Shown: positions 22,901 through 34,399 of the stretch, in pieces
Position numbering within the stretch: position 1 is the stretch's first letter
Layout of the letters: each line of letters starts with the position of its first letter
NCBI RefSeq assembly: GCF_030269925.1
Contig: NC_085110.1
Coordinates: 7,688,001-7,752,000, forward strand
Origin: Bombyx mori
Taxonomy: Eukaryota > Arthropoda > Insecta > Lepidoptera > Bombycidae
DNA length: 64,000 nt
Direction of reading: 5' to 3'
Notes under the pieces: model-generated
Databases searched by the model: none
What the model was told of the DNA's origin: nothing
The model's input: only the letters and a program-made list of their open reading frames with translations
Program-made: the position numbers and the translations under genes

Positions 22901-25900
22901 AGTCTCAAGTTGTTGGTCTGTTTCTATTTTGATTTCAGTTTTGGAAGGTTCTTGGTTTTCTTCCTTAACTGTGGGCGTTATTTCTATACTTTCACTCTTG
23001 CAGCATTCCTCAGTTTTAACAGTTTTAACAGTACTCTCTTCATTTTCTGCAGTATCTTTTGCTTGTTCTACCTCAGATTTTAGTTTAACTATCTCCGGTT
23101 TTATTTCACCGTTGCCATCACTAATTATCTGAGGAATATCAGACAGTAAAACAGGAACTACTTTTTCTCCTTGTACAGTTTTTAACCATTGCTCAACCAG
23201 TTTTGAAGCCAGTGCTCTAATAGCTAAAAAGAGAATATTTTTTTTATTATAACTATAAGACACTAGATAATATAAACTACTTAGAATTAACTATTAGTAG
23301 TTAGTTTAAATTATAATATATTGGTGTCAATGTTCGTCAATGTCAACTTACATGAAGATTATATAGTAATAGTCCAGGAATTTATGATAGGCGTAATATG
23401 AAGCATTTCGAACTAATTTTGTCCCATCACTGCGCTTAGTGCGAGTTTTTTAACGTTCTCGAAAGCTTAAAAGTATAGTCAACTTTCTATGCAGTTGGAA
23501 TAGCGCCCCTAGCCGCAAACGTAGGTAAACGTTCCCCGAACGAACCCTATATAAATTTGAGTTAACTGTTACGCTATCGAGAACGTTAAACAACTCGCAC
23601 TAAGCACACAAATCCCATCTTTGCGAACAGTTATTCTCGGTCTTATTTTCTATCTTAACCGTCTCAATATTTCCTAAACAGATAAATTTTTTACGTCTTT
23701 AAGCTATCTATCAGACACGAAGTCGTGTTTTGTTTGCCTTGTTGGTTAGTTAGTTAATGACTTCAACTACTACATTACAGAATCCGGGTTTGATTCTCCA
23801 ATTCCCGAATAGTCAACATCTTTATTCAAGAAATAGTAGCCTGTGTAATTGCTAGCTTGGGACATTTTTTTTGTAGATCGGATCACTGATGAATATTTGA
23901 CAAACAATTTTTAACGTGAACTTTTTGCCAAAATGCAAGTGTAACACATTTAAAATATGAACATATAACAATTATTACATATATAGTTAACATATTTAGT
24001 TAACAATTATTAATATGTAATAAACACGCGAACTATTGTAAAACTTGTCAATCTTACTCGCGTGAAATGATTTGGTCATGAATATTTAGTTTTAAGGAAA
24101 ATACACGTTTAGAGATGTTATTTTTACAAATGACACACCTAGATAAACTTATAAGGAGATTTATTGTCATTCCAAATTACACATTGACTAATCAAAAACA
24201 AAACCAATTTCTCAGTTTTATCTAGTTATTTACTTTGAATTCAAAATGACAATTAGAAATTACGAGTCATTGGCTCTATCTGCTTTGTTATATTATTTTG
24301 GATAAATCCACAAAGAGACATTACGTCATAAATTTTAGTTATTATTAAATTTAGTTTTCTTTTGCTTTATAAAAAAGGTATCATGACAATGAACCAAATT
24401 AAAATATGTATAATGAAAGTAGTTGTCTAGTGGATTTAATCAAATATTAACACTTACCAAAGTGATCTCCATCCTTAGATAATTCTTTAACGAGTTTTGG
24501 ACAATTATTAGTTTTAAGTCGATTTAAGTCGACAGGACACAACAACAATAACTCCAGTAATTCTTTCACAAGAGGCCAGTTTTTTGCTACTATGCTTTCT
24601 GTTAACCATAAGTGAATTAAAAGCCATCCATTATACCTCATGAACAAATCCAATAGTTCAGTTTCTGTACACTTCAGAATTTGTATGTAGATACATTTAG
24701 ATACTAATTTCTTAGAATATTTAGACATAAGACTGAAATGAAAAGAGTTTGTGATTAAAAATAAACTTCCCAAATTTTATTATATTATTATTCGTTTCTT
24801 CTACATACCGTGCAATCCTTTGGACTTCGTTTCTGCGTTTAATGCCACCATTATTAGAAAGAAGTCCACTAAGGCACCCAAGAAGTTGTTTTGGTTCTAT
24901 GCTGGACTGTAACAAAAAAGGTAAAACTTATGATATATTTAACAGCAGTCAACCCAATTATATTGGGAGATTAGAATTATGTTAAAAACCCCCAAATTAC
25001 GACATAAATGTTTAACATTATTAACTGATTTTACAGTGGTTACTTTTTTCTAAAATTACTTTACATAGTAAATGATCATAGATAATACAAAAAAGGCACG
25101 TTTTATAAATTGTTTATATTATGTTCCGTTTAATTCTAAATTGCCAGCATTGGCGCCTTCATGCTGCCCAAAACCTCACTAATATCAGAATTTACTCTCA
25201 ATGCTTTCGATAGACGCCTCAGAGTTTCTAAGGCGTCTATTGAAAGCTAGAAAGATCACTGACAAAGCACAACAGGAAAACTGCATACTACAGCTTAAAT
25301 AATTTGATCACTGGTACAGTCAAGAAAGCCATGGTCATCTGTTAAGAATTTTAATAAGATTCCCTATACAATATACAGTAAAGAGGCTCCATAAACTATT
25401 GTAGTCTTGTTTTTGTGTTAGTTTATGGATTCTTATGAACACTACTACTCTGTGAGTTTGCATTGCCCACGCATATGTACTAACTAGGCTTTAGTTCACA
25501 CACACTGTGTATGTTGCAGGTTGTACCGCCATATAGTGGCAAAATGTACTCACTGTCAAAAAGTACATATAGCTTCAAGGACATCTAGAATATTTCTGCC
25601 TAACGAAAATATTGCAGTTTTTAGTTAACATAGTCACAGACATTTTCAAAAACATTTTACAAAAAAAAAAACTTTTGAGTATTCACAATAGATAAATGTA
25701 GGTCCCAGTGACACGTTTAGTCCCATCAACCCTTTGAAATCACCGATAAATACAGTTATAAAGTTTACAAAAAACAGTTAAGTTAAAACAGGAAGTTAGG
25801 TTCTTTTTTCATTGACTCTTGATATTTTAGAGATTTCTGGATTTATTCTCACCACATTAAATTGGTCCAAACTAATGATGATTGTAACTATCAGAAGAAA

Positions 25901-28900
25901 TATTGTTTCCACATTGGTGTTAATATTAATGGCAACAATAGTGTTGAATTGTAATTAAATATCATAGGTATATATATATGCTAAATTGGCATACATAATT
26001 AATTAATGATTTGAAATTTAATATATTGTTAACTGTGGAAAGTAGGGTGTGTTTATAAATTTTCCAAATTTATGAATTAAGTAATTTGACTTTCACCCAA
26101 AACAATTTTAAATGTTATTATTTTTTAAGAACCTTGCAGACGGGAAACCACACGGCCCCTGTTCTGTTGGTGAGTGGTTACCGTCGTTCATGGGTGTCAG
26201 AAATGCCGGAGGCAAAGCCAAGCTGCTACTTATCGTAGATTATTAGGTATATTAATAAATACGTAACTACATTAACCACTGTTACCGTAGTACTTAAAAT
26301 AGCGCATATTAAAACATCTTCGCATTAAATCATAAAAACATCTAGATAGTAAATTACAGGACCTCTAGGTATAATTGAATTGAATATTAACACGTTGACT
26401 GCCATGTAGGTCACCGGTGCCCTGCGTGGCGCACTTAAGTAATTATGTCGATTTCTGTTACTAAGAGCCTTGATTGCCTAAATTTGCTTCTTTTGTTTGT
26501 TAATGTACATGTTTTATTCTTTTAAGTGTTTTAGAAATATATTCATTCTCGATATTTTCGGATTCCTCTTTCTCATAGTTTACTAGATATTTTGGCGCTT
26601 TAGTAAGATCGAAGAGAGAAATCGACATAATTACTTCAGAGCGCCACGTAGGGCACCGGTGACCTACATGGCAGTCAACGTGTTATGGGTGCGGCAGCCG
26701 CTGTAACTATACTGAGACCTTAGAACTCATATCTAAAGGTGGGTGGCAGCATTTACGGTATAGATGTCTATGGACTCCAGTAACTACTTAACTCCAGATG
26801 GGCTGTGAGCTCATCCACCCATCTAAGCAATTAAAAAAAAATTGTAACTATCTCAAATGGGAAGCATATATATATGGTTAAATTGGACATAAAATTCAGA
26901 ACCAGAAGTTTTAAATATTATACTACTGGTACATAAGTAAAGCCTCTTTTGGAATATGCTTAAATAATAAGGGGCCCTTTGAAAATAAAAAAAACTTGGA
27001 TAGTTCAACAGCGTGAAACTAAAATGGTTCATGCCATGCAACAGCAGCTCAGATGTCTTGTCATGAATACACTTGGACAGCATAGACTGAAATAGTTTGC
27101 AAGATTCTCTCTGAAACTATTTTGATCACTCTGAATAAGAATCTGATATCAGTAATAAAACAATAGCTGAAAGGTATTTCAATTAAATGAAAATAATCCT
27201 TTAAAAGTTTTTATTCAAATTAATGATTTGTATTTTTAATCCATAAACAAAAGTTAGTTAGTAGAAGGTCAACGGTCAGGTCATTGTATATTTGGACTCA
27301 AACAAGGTTTAGAGGTAATGAGGATTCCTTCCACTGAAGTTTTGTTGTGATGCAATTTTTATAGATAAAACATTATCGATCCCTCTGTTTTAAGGACTGA
27401 ATCTGAGGAGTTTCGAAATAAAAAGTTTCTGTAGGATTGAAAATGCTTCCAGAAATAGAGTTTTAACCATTTTGAAATCTCATAAGTTAAAAAGCATATC
27501 AGTAAAAGCTGTTACTAGTGTTACTAGTGCCATTAGACCTGGGAACATTAATTCCACAAAACATATGAGATCAATGTCCTAGAATATAACATAGCTAGGT
27601 CTTTAACACCTGTAAAATTTTGACAACCGGTATAGTGTGGATACTTGGGAGGCAATTACGAAATTATTAACCTTATATTGTTCATTTCTACACTAAGCTA
27701 CTTTTAATGGCAAAAGCTATAATCATTTAGTGTAGCTGTTATGTTATGTTTATACAAATTTATGTTCTACTACAATTCCCACTCATCGATGAAGACAAAA
27801 CAATAAAATGTCTGACCTTGTTTATTACATTAGACAGTGGTGTATTTAAACATTAAATTATAAAACACACTGAGTAATGCTTCATGACATTTGTTTTGGC
27901 TTGTTAAAGCTTAAAAATAGTATTACAAATATTTAAATTGAAGACATCTAATACTGTTTTTTTTTCGTTCTTATACTGCAACAGATAAATCAAACGAGCT
28001 CAACCACTATCTGGTAAATTTCTTCATCCTCACTCAAGACAATGAGGTCTCGATTGACATATTGAATTGATAACTTTATTTAACTTCTTATTTCAGAAAC
28101 CTCGAGGGGTCACCCTAGATTCACTGGACGTTTAGGCAAGCTCTCTGGTATCCAGCTTGGCGTCTTGCTAGCACTAACCCTAGCAAGGACAGTGCTTCGC
28201 TGAATCTACCATTGTATCGGAATCGCGACCCACTAAGAAGATCCGGCAACTCAGTGGGCTGTTATTGTTATTTAATTTTCATGACGAAGCCTTGGTCGCA
28301 TTCGAAAGGTTCGATGAAAATGGTGACTGGTGCTTGGAATGCCTAGAAACACCGATTGTGGATAGGGGGGATTCGAAGTGACGTGTTTTGGGCCACGACC
28401 ACTATTTACCGTTTGTTGAATAACGCGTTGCCCATAAAGATGAACAATGACCGTTTGGAAAAGAAAACAAGCAAATTAGCAATGTCTACCTGAAAAAGGG
28501 CGTGTATTTTAAATTTTTTTATGTTTGTACAGATGGAAAATAGACGATTGCAACACTCAGGAATTTTCAAATTAATGATAATTGTCTTGCATCATATTAA
28601 ATCAATAAAATATCCGCGGCCCGATTCAATGATCAAAGTCCACTCTTTGTTCTTACAAAAGTAGGCGACAGCCAATCACGTTGAAGCATTTACCGACGGA
28701 TGTCACGCCATTACTTACCTTCTTTCTAGAAACCACGTCATGCCAACCAAATTACACCACGTTTCATATCTATTTTTAAACCATTATAAATAAAATCGAC
28801 TTATTGCTTAGAACTCATGAATTCTTTATATTCAAAGTCTTTAAATGATTTGACATGAAATCGATACCTACGTATGTGAATTCAGTTTGCTACTTATGTA

Positions 28901-28950
28901 AAGTGGGTTGAGAAATTCATAACAATTTTAATAATTATCGCACTTACCAT
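13901..28950 (-). CDS. PPP1R10: PPP1R10/PNUTS homologue, PP1 nuclear targeting subunit
   Basis: Five coding exons, reading down: 28950-28948 (ATG only, followed by GTAAGTGCG), 24906-24809, 24732-24458, 23223-22054, 15399-13901. All junctions are GT-AG and phases agree, giving 1014 codons. The N-terminal part (about residues 3-145, IEPKQLLGCLSGLL through LVKELSKDGDHF) matches the TFIIS N-terminal-like domain of PNUTS. The middle is a long serine/lysine-rich stretch. Then KNIKW (about 642-646) is the RVxF-type PP1-docking site, followed by the conserved FDLDETERINV. A proline/glycine-rich tail ends in a CCCH zinc finger (C-x8-C-x5-C-x3-H from about 988). By homology the protein anchors PP1 in the nucleus and takes part in RNA polymerase II dephosphorylation and termination. 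The last intron is 6.6 kb, the first 4.0 kb; both hold repeats. The frame is intact. Confidence 0.92.
15797..15930 (+). mobile_element. CR1-like LINE 3' tail
   Basis: Plus-strand copy of the last about 110 bp of the element at 3848-6531 (GGTAGGCAGCGGCTTGGCTC ... GGCAATAAAA), heavily 5'-truncated. Lies inside the last intron of PNUTS, antisense to the gene. Confidence 0.8.
19525..19845. mobile_element. hAT-type MITE, perfect 8-bp duplication
   Basis: 321 bp with inverted tips CAGTGATTCTCA/TGAGAATCACTG, flanked by ATGTAGAT on both sides (19517-19524, 19846-19853). Tip sequence and 8-bp duplication are diagnostic of hAT. The repeated GGCGGCACAC motif is typical of such elements. No coding capacity. 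Confidence 0.9.
20593..20812. repeat. Short inverted-repeat element (MITE-like)
   Basis: AGTTCGTTTTTTATTACCGC at the left and CCACTGG...AAAAAACGAACTT at the right are imperfect complements, with TTAA-like flanks. About 220 bp, AT-rich, no frame. Class uncertain. Confidence 0.45.
22515..22565. repeat. (ACT)n-type microsatellite inside PNUTS exon 4
   Basis: A run of ACT/TAC triplets that encodes the serine run of the low-complexity middle of the PNUTS homologue on the minus strand. It is in frame, so length changes alter serine number without breaking the gene. Confidence 0.8.
23435..23604. mobile_element. MITE family A, 170-bp palindromic copy
   Basis: Ends CTTAGTGCGAGTTTTTTAAC and its complement GTTAAACAACTCGCACTAAG, the inverted repeat extending over ACGTTCTCGA. 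It lies in PNUTS intron 3. The internal block TAGCGCCCCTAGCCGCAAACG is shared with the split copy at 12120-12745. A clear short duplication is not visible. Confidence 0.7.
26130..26235 (-). mobile_element. CR1-like LINE 3' tail, diverged
   Basis: Minus-strand tail (GCAGACGGGAAACC ... GAGTGGTTACCGTCG) of the same family as 3848-6531, in PNUTS intron 1. Confidence 0.6.
26391..26682. mobile_element. piggyBac-like MITE with long terminal repeats
   Basis: 292 bp. Both ends start CACGTTGACTGCCATGTAGG, and the inverted repeat runs about 66 bp to ATTATGTCGATTTCT with few mismatches. The left flank is TTAA (26387-26390) and the right is TTAT, fitting a TTAA duplication with one change. The superfamily is inferred from TTAA and the tip. 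No coding capacity. Confidence 0.65.
26687..26838 (+). mobile_element. Bm1 SINE, 3' part
   Basis: Plus-strand Bm1 from GCAGCCGCTGTAACTATACTG to GGGCTGTGAGCTCATCC and an A tail, directly abutting the piggyBac-like MITE. The head is missing. Confidence 0.8.
28100..28415 (-). mobile_element. Jockey-like LINE 3' fragment, diverged
   Basis: The reverse complement aligns with the end of the ORF and the 3' UTR of the LINE at 1-1923 (for example GATCCGGCAACTCAGTGGGC and the tract around CTTGGAATGCCTAGAAAC). Old and interrupted. Lies in PNUTS intron 1, in the gene's orientation. Confidence 0.7.
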
Positions 28951-30512
28951 TTCTTCTAATTTTACAGTAGATAACTTCAAATTAATTTAACTCCGAGAAC
29001 AGCAATCAAAATTCATGTGCCACGCCCTAAATTTTTCCATTCTAATATGGCGTCTTGTGTATGAAACAGTACTCTCACAAACGAAACACTGATTTCTTAT
29101 TTATACAGTTCAGAATTAGAGACTCAGTCCACGAAATTACTATTTCAACAAAATCATTACATATATTACATTCTATCCACATAAATTTACAATCCTTTAA
29201 ATTAACATTCTTAATTATTGCGTAATTTGAGTGATTGTTTCAAGTGTCTGAATGTGGTATTTATTGATAATTAAATACCTAAATAAGCTATGGATAATAT
29301 TGAAAATTAAAATATACACAATCTACTTGGCAGAATCCTAAACGGCAGCCAATTTTATTTAGCTCTTGTAGAAATACGAGCGCAGATACGCACGCAGCGC
29401 AAAGAATAGCTGAAGAATGACAAAGGAGGAAAAGGAAACTGCGCACTTTGTAGCATAGTCACTAGCCGGTGTTGCTATATTTTTTTGAAAATTTGCAGAA
29501 ATGAGTAATTTCGAACGTTCCGTAGTGGTATGTTTCTTCTCTAACTCTGTAATATTTATTTGTAACAATCATATGGAAGAGTCTATAATCTTAGCTTTGC
29601 CTAAATTCACGCTCGTCGGTAGCTTCCAATTAGTAGTAGTATATAGTTACTATACTAGTTCAGCCGTAAGTTTGTCAACCTTTGAGGGAAATAAAAGAAG
29701 TTTCAAGTACCTATCATCCATGCGTATGAAGCAGTCCCATTTTCGGATGTGGATTTTACGTTTATGACTTTCGGTTTATCGAAAGGTTATTTCAATTTTA
29801 GTATGATCGTGAACATTTAAAAGTAAAAAGCAGATGAACCAAGTTAAAGTCACTCTGGCTACCCACCCAAGATAACGGGAACTAAGTAGACTGTTAGGTC
29901 AACAGAAACAACATCGCCGAAACAGTAAATAAAGTTGAAGCTGGGTTGGAGCACTGAGAGTTATGCAGTCTTTTATTTTTACCAAAAATCCAGAAATACC
30001 ACTGCAACGGCAACAATTGTTTCTTCTTTTCTTTTTCTTAATAATTTTACCCTTTTTATATATAAATAATGTAGAAATAGATATAGACAATTATTGATTT
30101 TTAAAAGCAAGACAATAATTTTCAAATATTACACAAAAGCCTTTAAAATCAAATGAGAGGCTGACAAAATCACTCTAATACTTTTTGTCGCGAGAGAAGA
30201 GGTATCAAGTTATGTTACTTTGTGGTGATATTAAAGTATTTTTTTAGGATTAAATGTGTAATAATGGCGACCTATCAACCGTTTAGCCTCTGTGAAAGTG
30301 CATAATTTTGGGAAAATTAAACATAAATGCTGGACGTGACTGCTCGTATTGAACCTCAGTAAATTCCCCACTATCGTTTGTTCTATTTTATTTTCCATAA
30401 AATAGAACAGATTCAGCCTTTGAAATAAAAAAATGGTTACTTATATGGTCTACGATCCCTTTGCCTTTTGCAATAGACTAATTAAAAAAAAAACAGAAAA
30501 GAAAAGATAAAT
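28951..30512. other. Upstream region of the PNUTS homologue
   Basis: Should hold the 5' UTR and promoter of the minus-strand gene whose ATG is at 28950-28948; no TATA box or start site stands out. A moderately GC-rich patch lies at 29380-29480. Part of the dispersed repeat also seen at 12780-12965 and 50840-51345 lies at about 30240-30370. No other gene seen. Confidence 0.5.
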
Positions 30513-30727
30513 GAGAAAATATTCTTCTTCTTCTTCTTCTTAATTTTGGCTCGGCACCATTCGTGCATTTGGCCAGTGTCAAGTATTTTACATTTTGTCA
30601 ACAAAGCGAGGGAAACATATAACGCGAATTAAAATAATTAAATCATACCGGGAATTATACAAAAACAAATCAGAATAATTTCATATCTAAAAAATATATA
30701 TAACAAAAGAAAACAAATAATATTAAA

Positions 30728-33700
30728 CTACAATTTAATCTTGTTATTTATAATAAATTTATTTAATGCACTATATACACAGGGTCTATTATCTCTAAGA
30801 AGTAAGTAAATGTTAGAAGGAAGAGGAATAGAGAGAGATATTAGAGATTCATATAGGAAAGAGTGGTCATATAAAGGACAGGAAAAGAAAACATGATTCA
30901 TATCGCAGTAACTCTCACCACATTCACAGGCAGCACTAGATACTATGCCAAGTTTATGCAGATGTACCGGAAGGCAAATATGTCCAAGACGCATGCGGAT
31001 TAAAGACGAAGTGGCAGTTTTATTAAAACATAGTTTGGCAAACCATGGTTTTCTTGGGATTAAAGGTTGTATAGCGTAGAGGAAGCGACCCTTGACCTGA
31101 CTGCTCTCTCTCCAGCTCAAATCCCATGTATCACGGAGATATATGCTAGGTAAAGCATTCAGGTCGTGTCCGAAAATCGTGTATGGGTATAAATCGCCAC
31201 TCACAGTTGCCTCGTTTGCCAAACTGTCAGCTCTCACATTTCCTATGATGCCACAGTGGCTAGGTATCCAGCAGAAAGTGACTGTGTAGTTGTTTAATTG
31301 GCAATGCAACAACTTTCTCTTACATTCAAATGTTATGTGGAAGAAAGGATTCAGTTTTAAGGAAAATTTTTCTAAGCTTTGTAAAGAACTAAGTGAATCT
31401 GTAAATATAACACTTTTATTGAGTTTAAAAATTATAACATATTCTATTGCTTTCAGAAGACCGAAGCATTCTCCCGTAAATATAGATGTTTCTGGTGGTA
31501 ATTTTATTTTTTGGACTATATTATATTGGTTATGAAATACACCTACTCCAACACACCCTGTGGGATGTTTGGATGCATCAGTATATATGTAATGCCAATT
31601 TGGCCATTTAGTATTTACAATATGGTTAAAAGTAGTGTTTACATTACAATCGGACCTATCTATGTTGAGAGAAAAACAAATAGTAGGAGAGAAAAGAAGA
31701 GAATCATATGAAGTTTTAAATAAAGGAAGGACTCTAAAGGAATGTGTAGGAGCTTGTAACGATTTATATTTCTGAAAACTTTTTACTAGGCATGGAAAGG
31801 GCTTATTAGTAGAAGACAATTTCTCTGACAATAATTCAAGTTTGGAAGGTAAAGGATGATTATAAAATTGAACAATTCGGAAAATAAATCTGTCAGAGAG
31901 ATACTGGCGTCTAAATCTTAAAGGGGGATCGCAACATTCTATTTGAAGTGCATTAACGGGAGTGGATTTCATTGCACCTGTAATGAGTCTTAATGCCTTA
32001 GAATGAATCAGGTCCAATTTCTTAAAACCTGTCACATTCCCAGGATCCAAAAAGAAAGTACCAAAATCTAAAATACTTCTAATAGCGGCGTTGTAAACCA
32101 ACTTCATAGTAGCTGGATGAGCACCCCACCAGACACCACGTAGGCATCTGAGCATATTCAAATTCCGTTCACATTTTGAAACTACAAGCTCACAATGGGC
32201 TAGACCTGTTAGTTTTGCATCAAGTACAACCCCTAAAAACTTTACTTGATTTTTGCTTGGTAAAGGTGTATTATCATAAGTAATAGTAGGTGTGGGAGGA
32301 TTTCGAGATTTGGTAAAAATAACGCAGCTACTCTTTGACGGAGATAAATCTAGGCCATTAGTATCCATCCAAGTTTTTAAAGAAGATAAAGATGAAGAAA
32401 TATGCTCACAAGCATTTGTCACAGATTTATCAGAGGCGTATATGACCAAGTCGTCCGCATACTGTAGGATACTAACATTGTCACCAACAGACCTTTCTAA
32501 GTCGTGTGTATATATGTTGTACAGTAAAGGGCTTAGTACAGAACCTTGCGGCAACCCCTTCCAGACCAATCTACTTGGTGTATACGGGACTCCAACGTCC
32601 AGAATAATTTGTCTCTCGGAAAGAAGATTAAAAATAAAGTTAGTTAAAAGGTGTGGGACATTTAAATTATTCAGCTTTTGTTTAAGAATGGGGAGTAAAA
32701 TGTTATCGTATGCAGAATTAATATCCAAGAAAGCAGCGACTGTGGATTTTTTGTCTAAAAATGCATTACGTATATCAGTAGTAAAAATCCCCAAGCTATC
32801 TGCCACACTTTTCCCCTTTCTAAAACCAAACTGTGTCTGAGAGAGATGCTCACTATTCTCAATGAACCATTCAAGACGATTTTTAATAACATGTTCAACT
32901 ACTTTAGTAATTACCGATGATAAAACTATTGGGCGAAAAGACTCAACATTAGACTGTGTTTTATTTGGTTTCAAAAAGGGCAGCACTATTTGCCTTCGCC
33001 AAGATAAAGGAATGTCACCTGACAAAACTACTTTGTTTATTAAATTTAAAAAGTGACCTAAGCCATTTTCACCAATGTGTGATAAAAAGGAATATGGTAT
33101 CCCGTCTTCCCCAGGAGCACTGTCCTTTACGTGGTTTAGCACTCCTTTCAGCTCGATCATAGTAATAGGAAGATTTAAAGAAGAAAAGCTATTGGTTTTA
33201 ACGGGTAGGGAACGGATAATTAAATCTTGGTGTGGTACAGAAGCAGGAGCCAAACGGTCGAGGAATTGATCGGCTAATACAATAGGAAGGAGAAGCGCAC
33301 TCGAAGGATTTATAGCGGTTCTAAATCTCTTGATGTTTCGCCAAAGAACTGACGAATGTGTTTCAGGAGACAAGGAACTGCAAAAATTCCTCCAACCCTC
33401 AAACTTCTTTTTCTTAAACAACTTCCTTGTCTCTTTCATTATCTTCAACAGTGCATCATAATTCTCCAATGACATGTTAATGCGATAGTTCCTCTCAGCA
33501 AGTCTCCGCCTAGATATAGCATTAGTGCATTCTTCATCCCACCATGGTGGTGATGACAATTTATTATGGCGCGGCTTTCGCTTAGGAAAAACAGTATCAG
33601 CAGCTTGTAATAAAACAGATTTAAAATAGTCCGTATCACAAGTATTTGTATCTTGAAGAAATGTTTCTTCTACTAATGTAGTATATTTGTCCCAATGAGA

Positions 33701-34399
33701 ATCAATGATTTTATGTTTTAATCGCGGCTTTGATGTTAATGCTTCATTTTGTTTATTATAGGGAAAGGAAATAACAATGGGATAGTGATCACTATTGAAT
33801 GTGGATGACAAAGTAGACCAAGATAATAAAGACGCTAAATTAGAAGTACAAATAGACAGGTCTATAGCACTGATTGCTTCATCAGGCTTAGTGAGCCGGG
33901 TAGGGGATCCCGTATTTAAGATACACAGATCATATGAGTCTAAAATATCCAACAATTCATGTCCATAACAATTAGAAAAGGAACTACCCCAAGATGTGTG
34001 ATGAGAGTTAAAATCACCCAAAATCATGAAAGGATGAGGAAGAAGTGAAATTATATTTCTAATTTCACTAAAGACTCTTAAAGAAGGATGTGGAATATAA
34101 ACGGAAACATAACAAATATTATTAACAATAGCAGCAATGATAGAAAAATCATCACTGTGTGAAGGAAGAGGAAGAGGAGATATAAGGTGAGAGTTTCTGA
34201 CAAGAAGGCACACACCGCCATACCCATCAGCCCTGTCATTCCTTAAACAGGAATAGCCAGGGATTTTAAATGTATAATTCGGCTTAAGCCAGGTTTCAGA
34301 TAAAGAAAGAATAAAAGGTTTAAAAGTATTTACAATATGTACAAGTTCATGTTTTTTACTTATGATACTTCTGCAGTTCCATTGAACTATCCTGTCCAT
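30728..34399 (-). CDS. LINE ORF2: endonuclease, reverse transcriptase, RNase H
   Basis: 1223 aa, uninterrupted. The APE-type endonuclease (about 1-215) shows QWNCRS, LSETWL, GDFNSHHTSWG and SDHYPI. The reverse transcriptase (about 430-720) shows PGEDGIPYSFL, FRPIVLSSVITKVVE, QFGFRKGKS, AFLDINSAYDN, GLPQGSVLSPLLYN and catalytic QYADD. The RNase H domain (about 950-1090) keeps its acidic residues in YIYTDAS, FTGEC, FTDSLSS and RADSLANEA. All catalytic positions I can check are present. The start codon lies 44 nt upstream of the ORF1 stop, in another frame, suggesting termination-reinitiation or leaky coupling. It would nick the target, copy the RNA and remove the template strand. Confidence 0.93.
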   Translation of the reverse strand: MDRIVQWNCRSIISKKHELVHIVNTFKPFILSLSETWLKPNYTFKIPGYSCLRNDRADGYGGVCLLVRNSHLISPLPLPSHSDDFSIIAAIVNNICYVSVYIPHPSLRVFSEIRNIISLLPHPFMILGDFNSHHTSWGSSFSNCYGHELLDILDSYDLCILNTGSPTRLTKPDEAISAIDLSICTSNLASLLSWSTLSSTFNSDHYPIVISFPYNKQNEALTSKPRLKHKIIDSHWDKYTTLVEETFLQDTNTCDTDYFKSVLLQAADTVFPKRKPRHNKLSSPPWWDEECTNAISRRRLAERNYRINMSLENYDALLKIMKETRKLFKKKKFEGWRNFCSSLSPETHSSVLWRNIKRFRTAINPSSALLLPIVLADQFLDRLAPASVPHQDLIIRSLPVKTNSFSSLNLPITMIELKGVLNHVKDSAPGEDGIPYSFLSHIGENGLGHFLNLINKVVLSGDIPLSWRRQIVLPFLKPNKTQSNVESFRPIVLSSVITKVVEHVIKNRLEWFIENSEHLSQTQFGFRKGKSVADSLGIFTTDIRNAFLDKKSTVAAFLDINSAYDNILLPILKQKLNNLNVPHLLTNFIFNLLSERQIILDVGVPYTPSRLVWKGLPQGSVLSPLLYNIYTHDLERSVGDNVSILQYADDLVIYASDKSVTNACEHISSSLSSLKTWMDTNGLDLSPSKSSCVIFTKSRNPPTPTITYDNTPLPSKNQVKFLGVVLDAKLTGLAHCELVVSKCERNLNMLRCLRGVWWGAHPATMKLVYNAAIRSILDFGTFFLDPGNVTGFKKLDLIHSKALRLITGAMKSTPVNALQIECCDPPLRFRRQYLSDRFIFRIVQFYNHPLPSKLELLSEKLSSTNKPFPCLVKSFQKYKSLQAPTHSFRVLPLFKTSYDSLLFSPTICFSLNIDRSDCNVNTTFNHIVNTKWPNWHYIYTDASKHPTGCVGVGVFHNQYNIVQKIKLPPETSIFTGECFGLLKAIEYVIIFKLNKSVIFTDSLSSLQSLEKFSLKLNPFFHITFECKRKLLHCQLNNYTVTFCWIPSHCGIIGNVRADSLANEATVSGDLYPYTIFGHDLNALPSIYLRDTWDLSWRESSQVKGRFLYAIQPLIPRKPWFAKLCFNKTATSSLIRMRLGHICLPVHLHKLGIVSSAACECGESYCDMNHVFFSCPLYDHSFLYESLISLSIPLPSNIYLLLRDNRPCVYSALNKFIINNKIKL

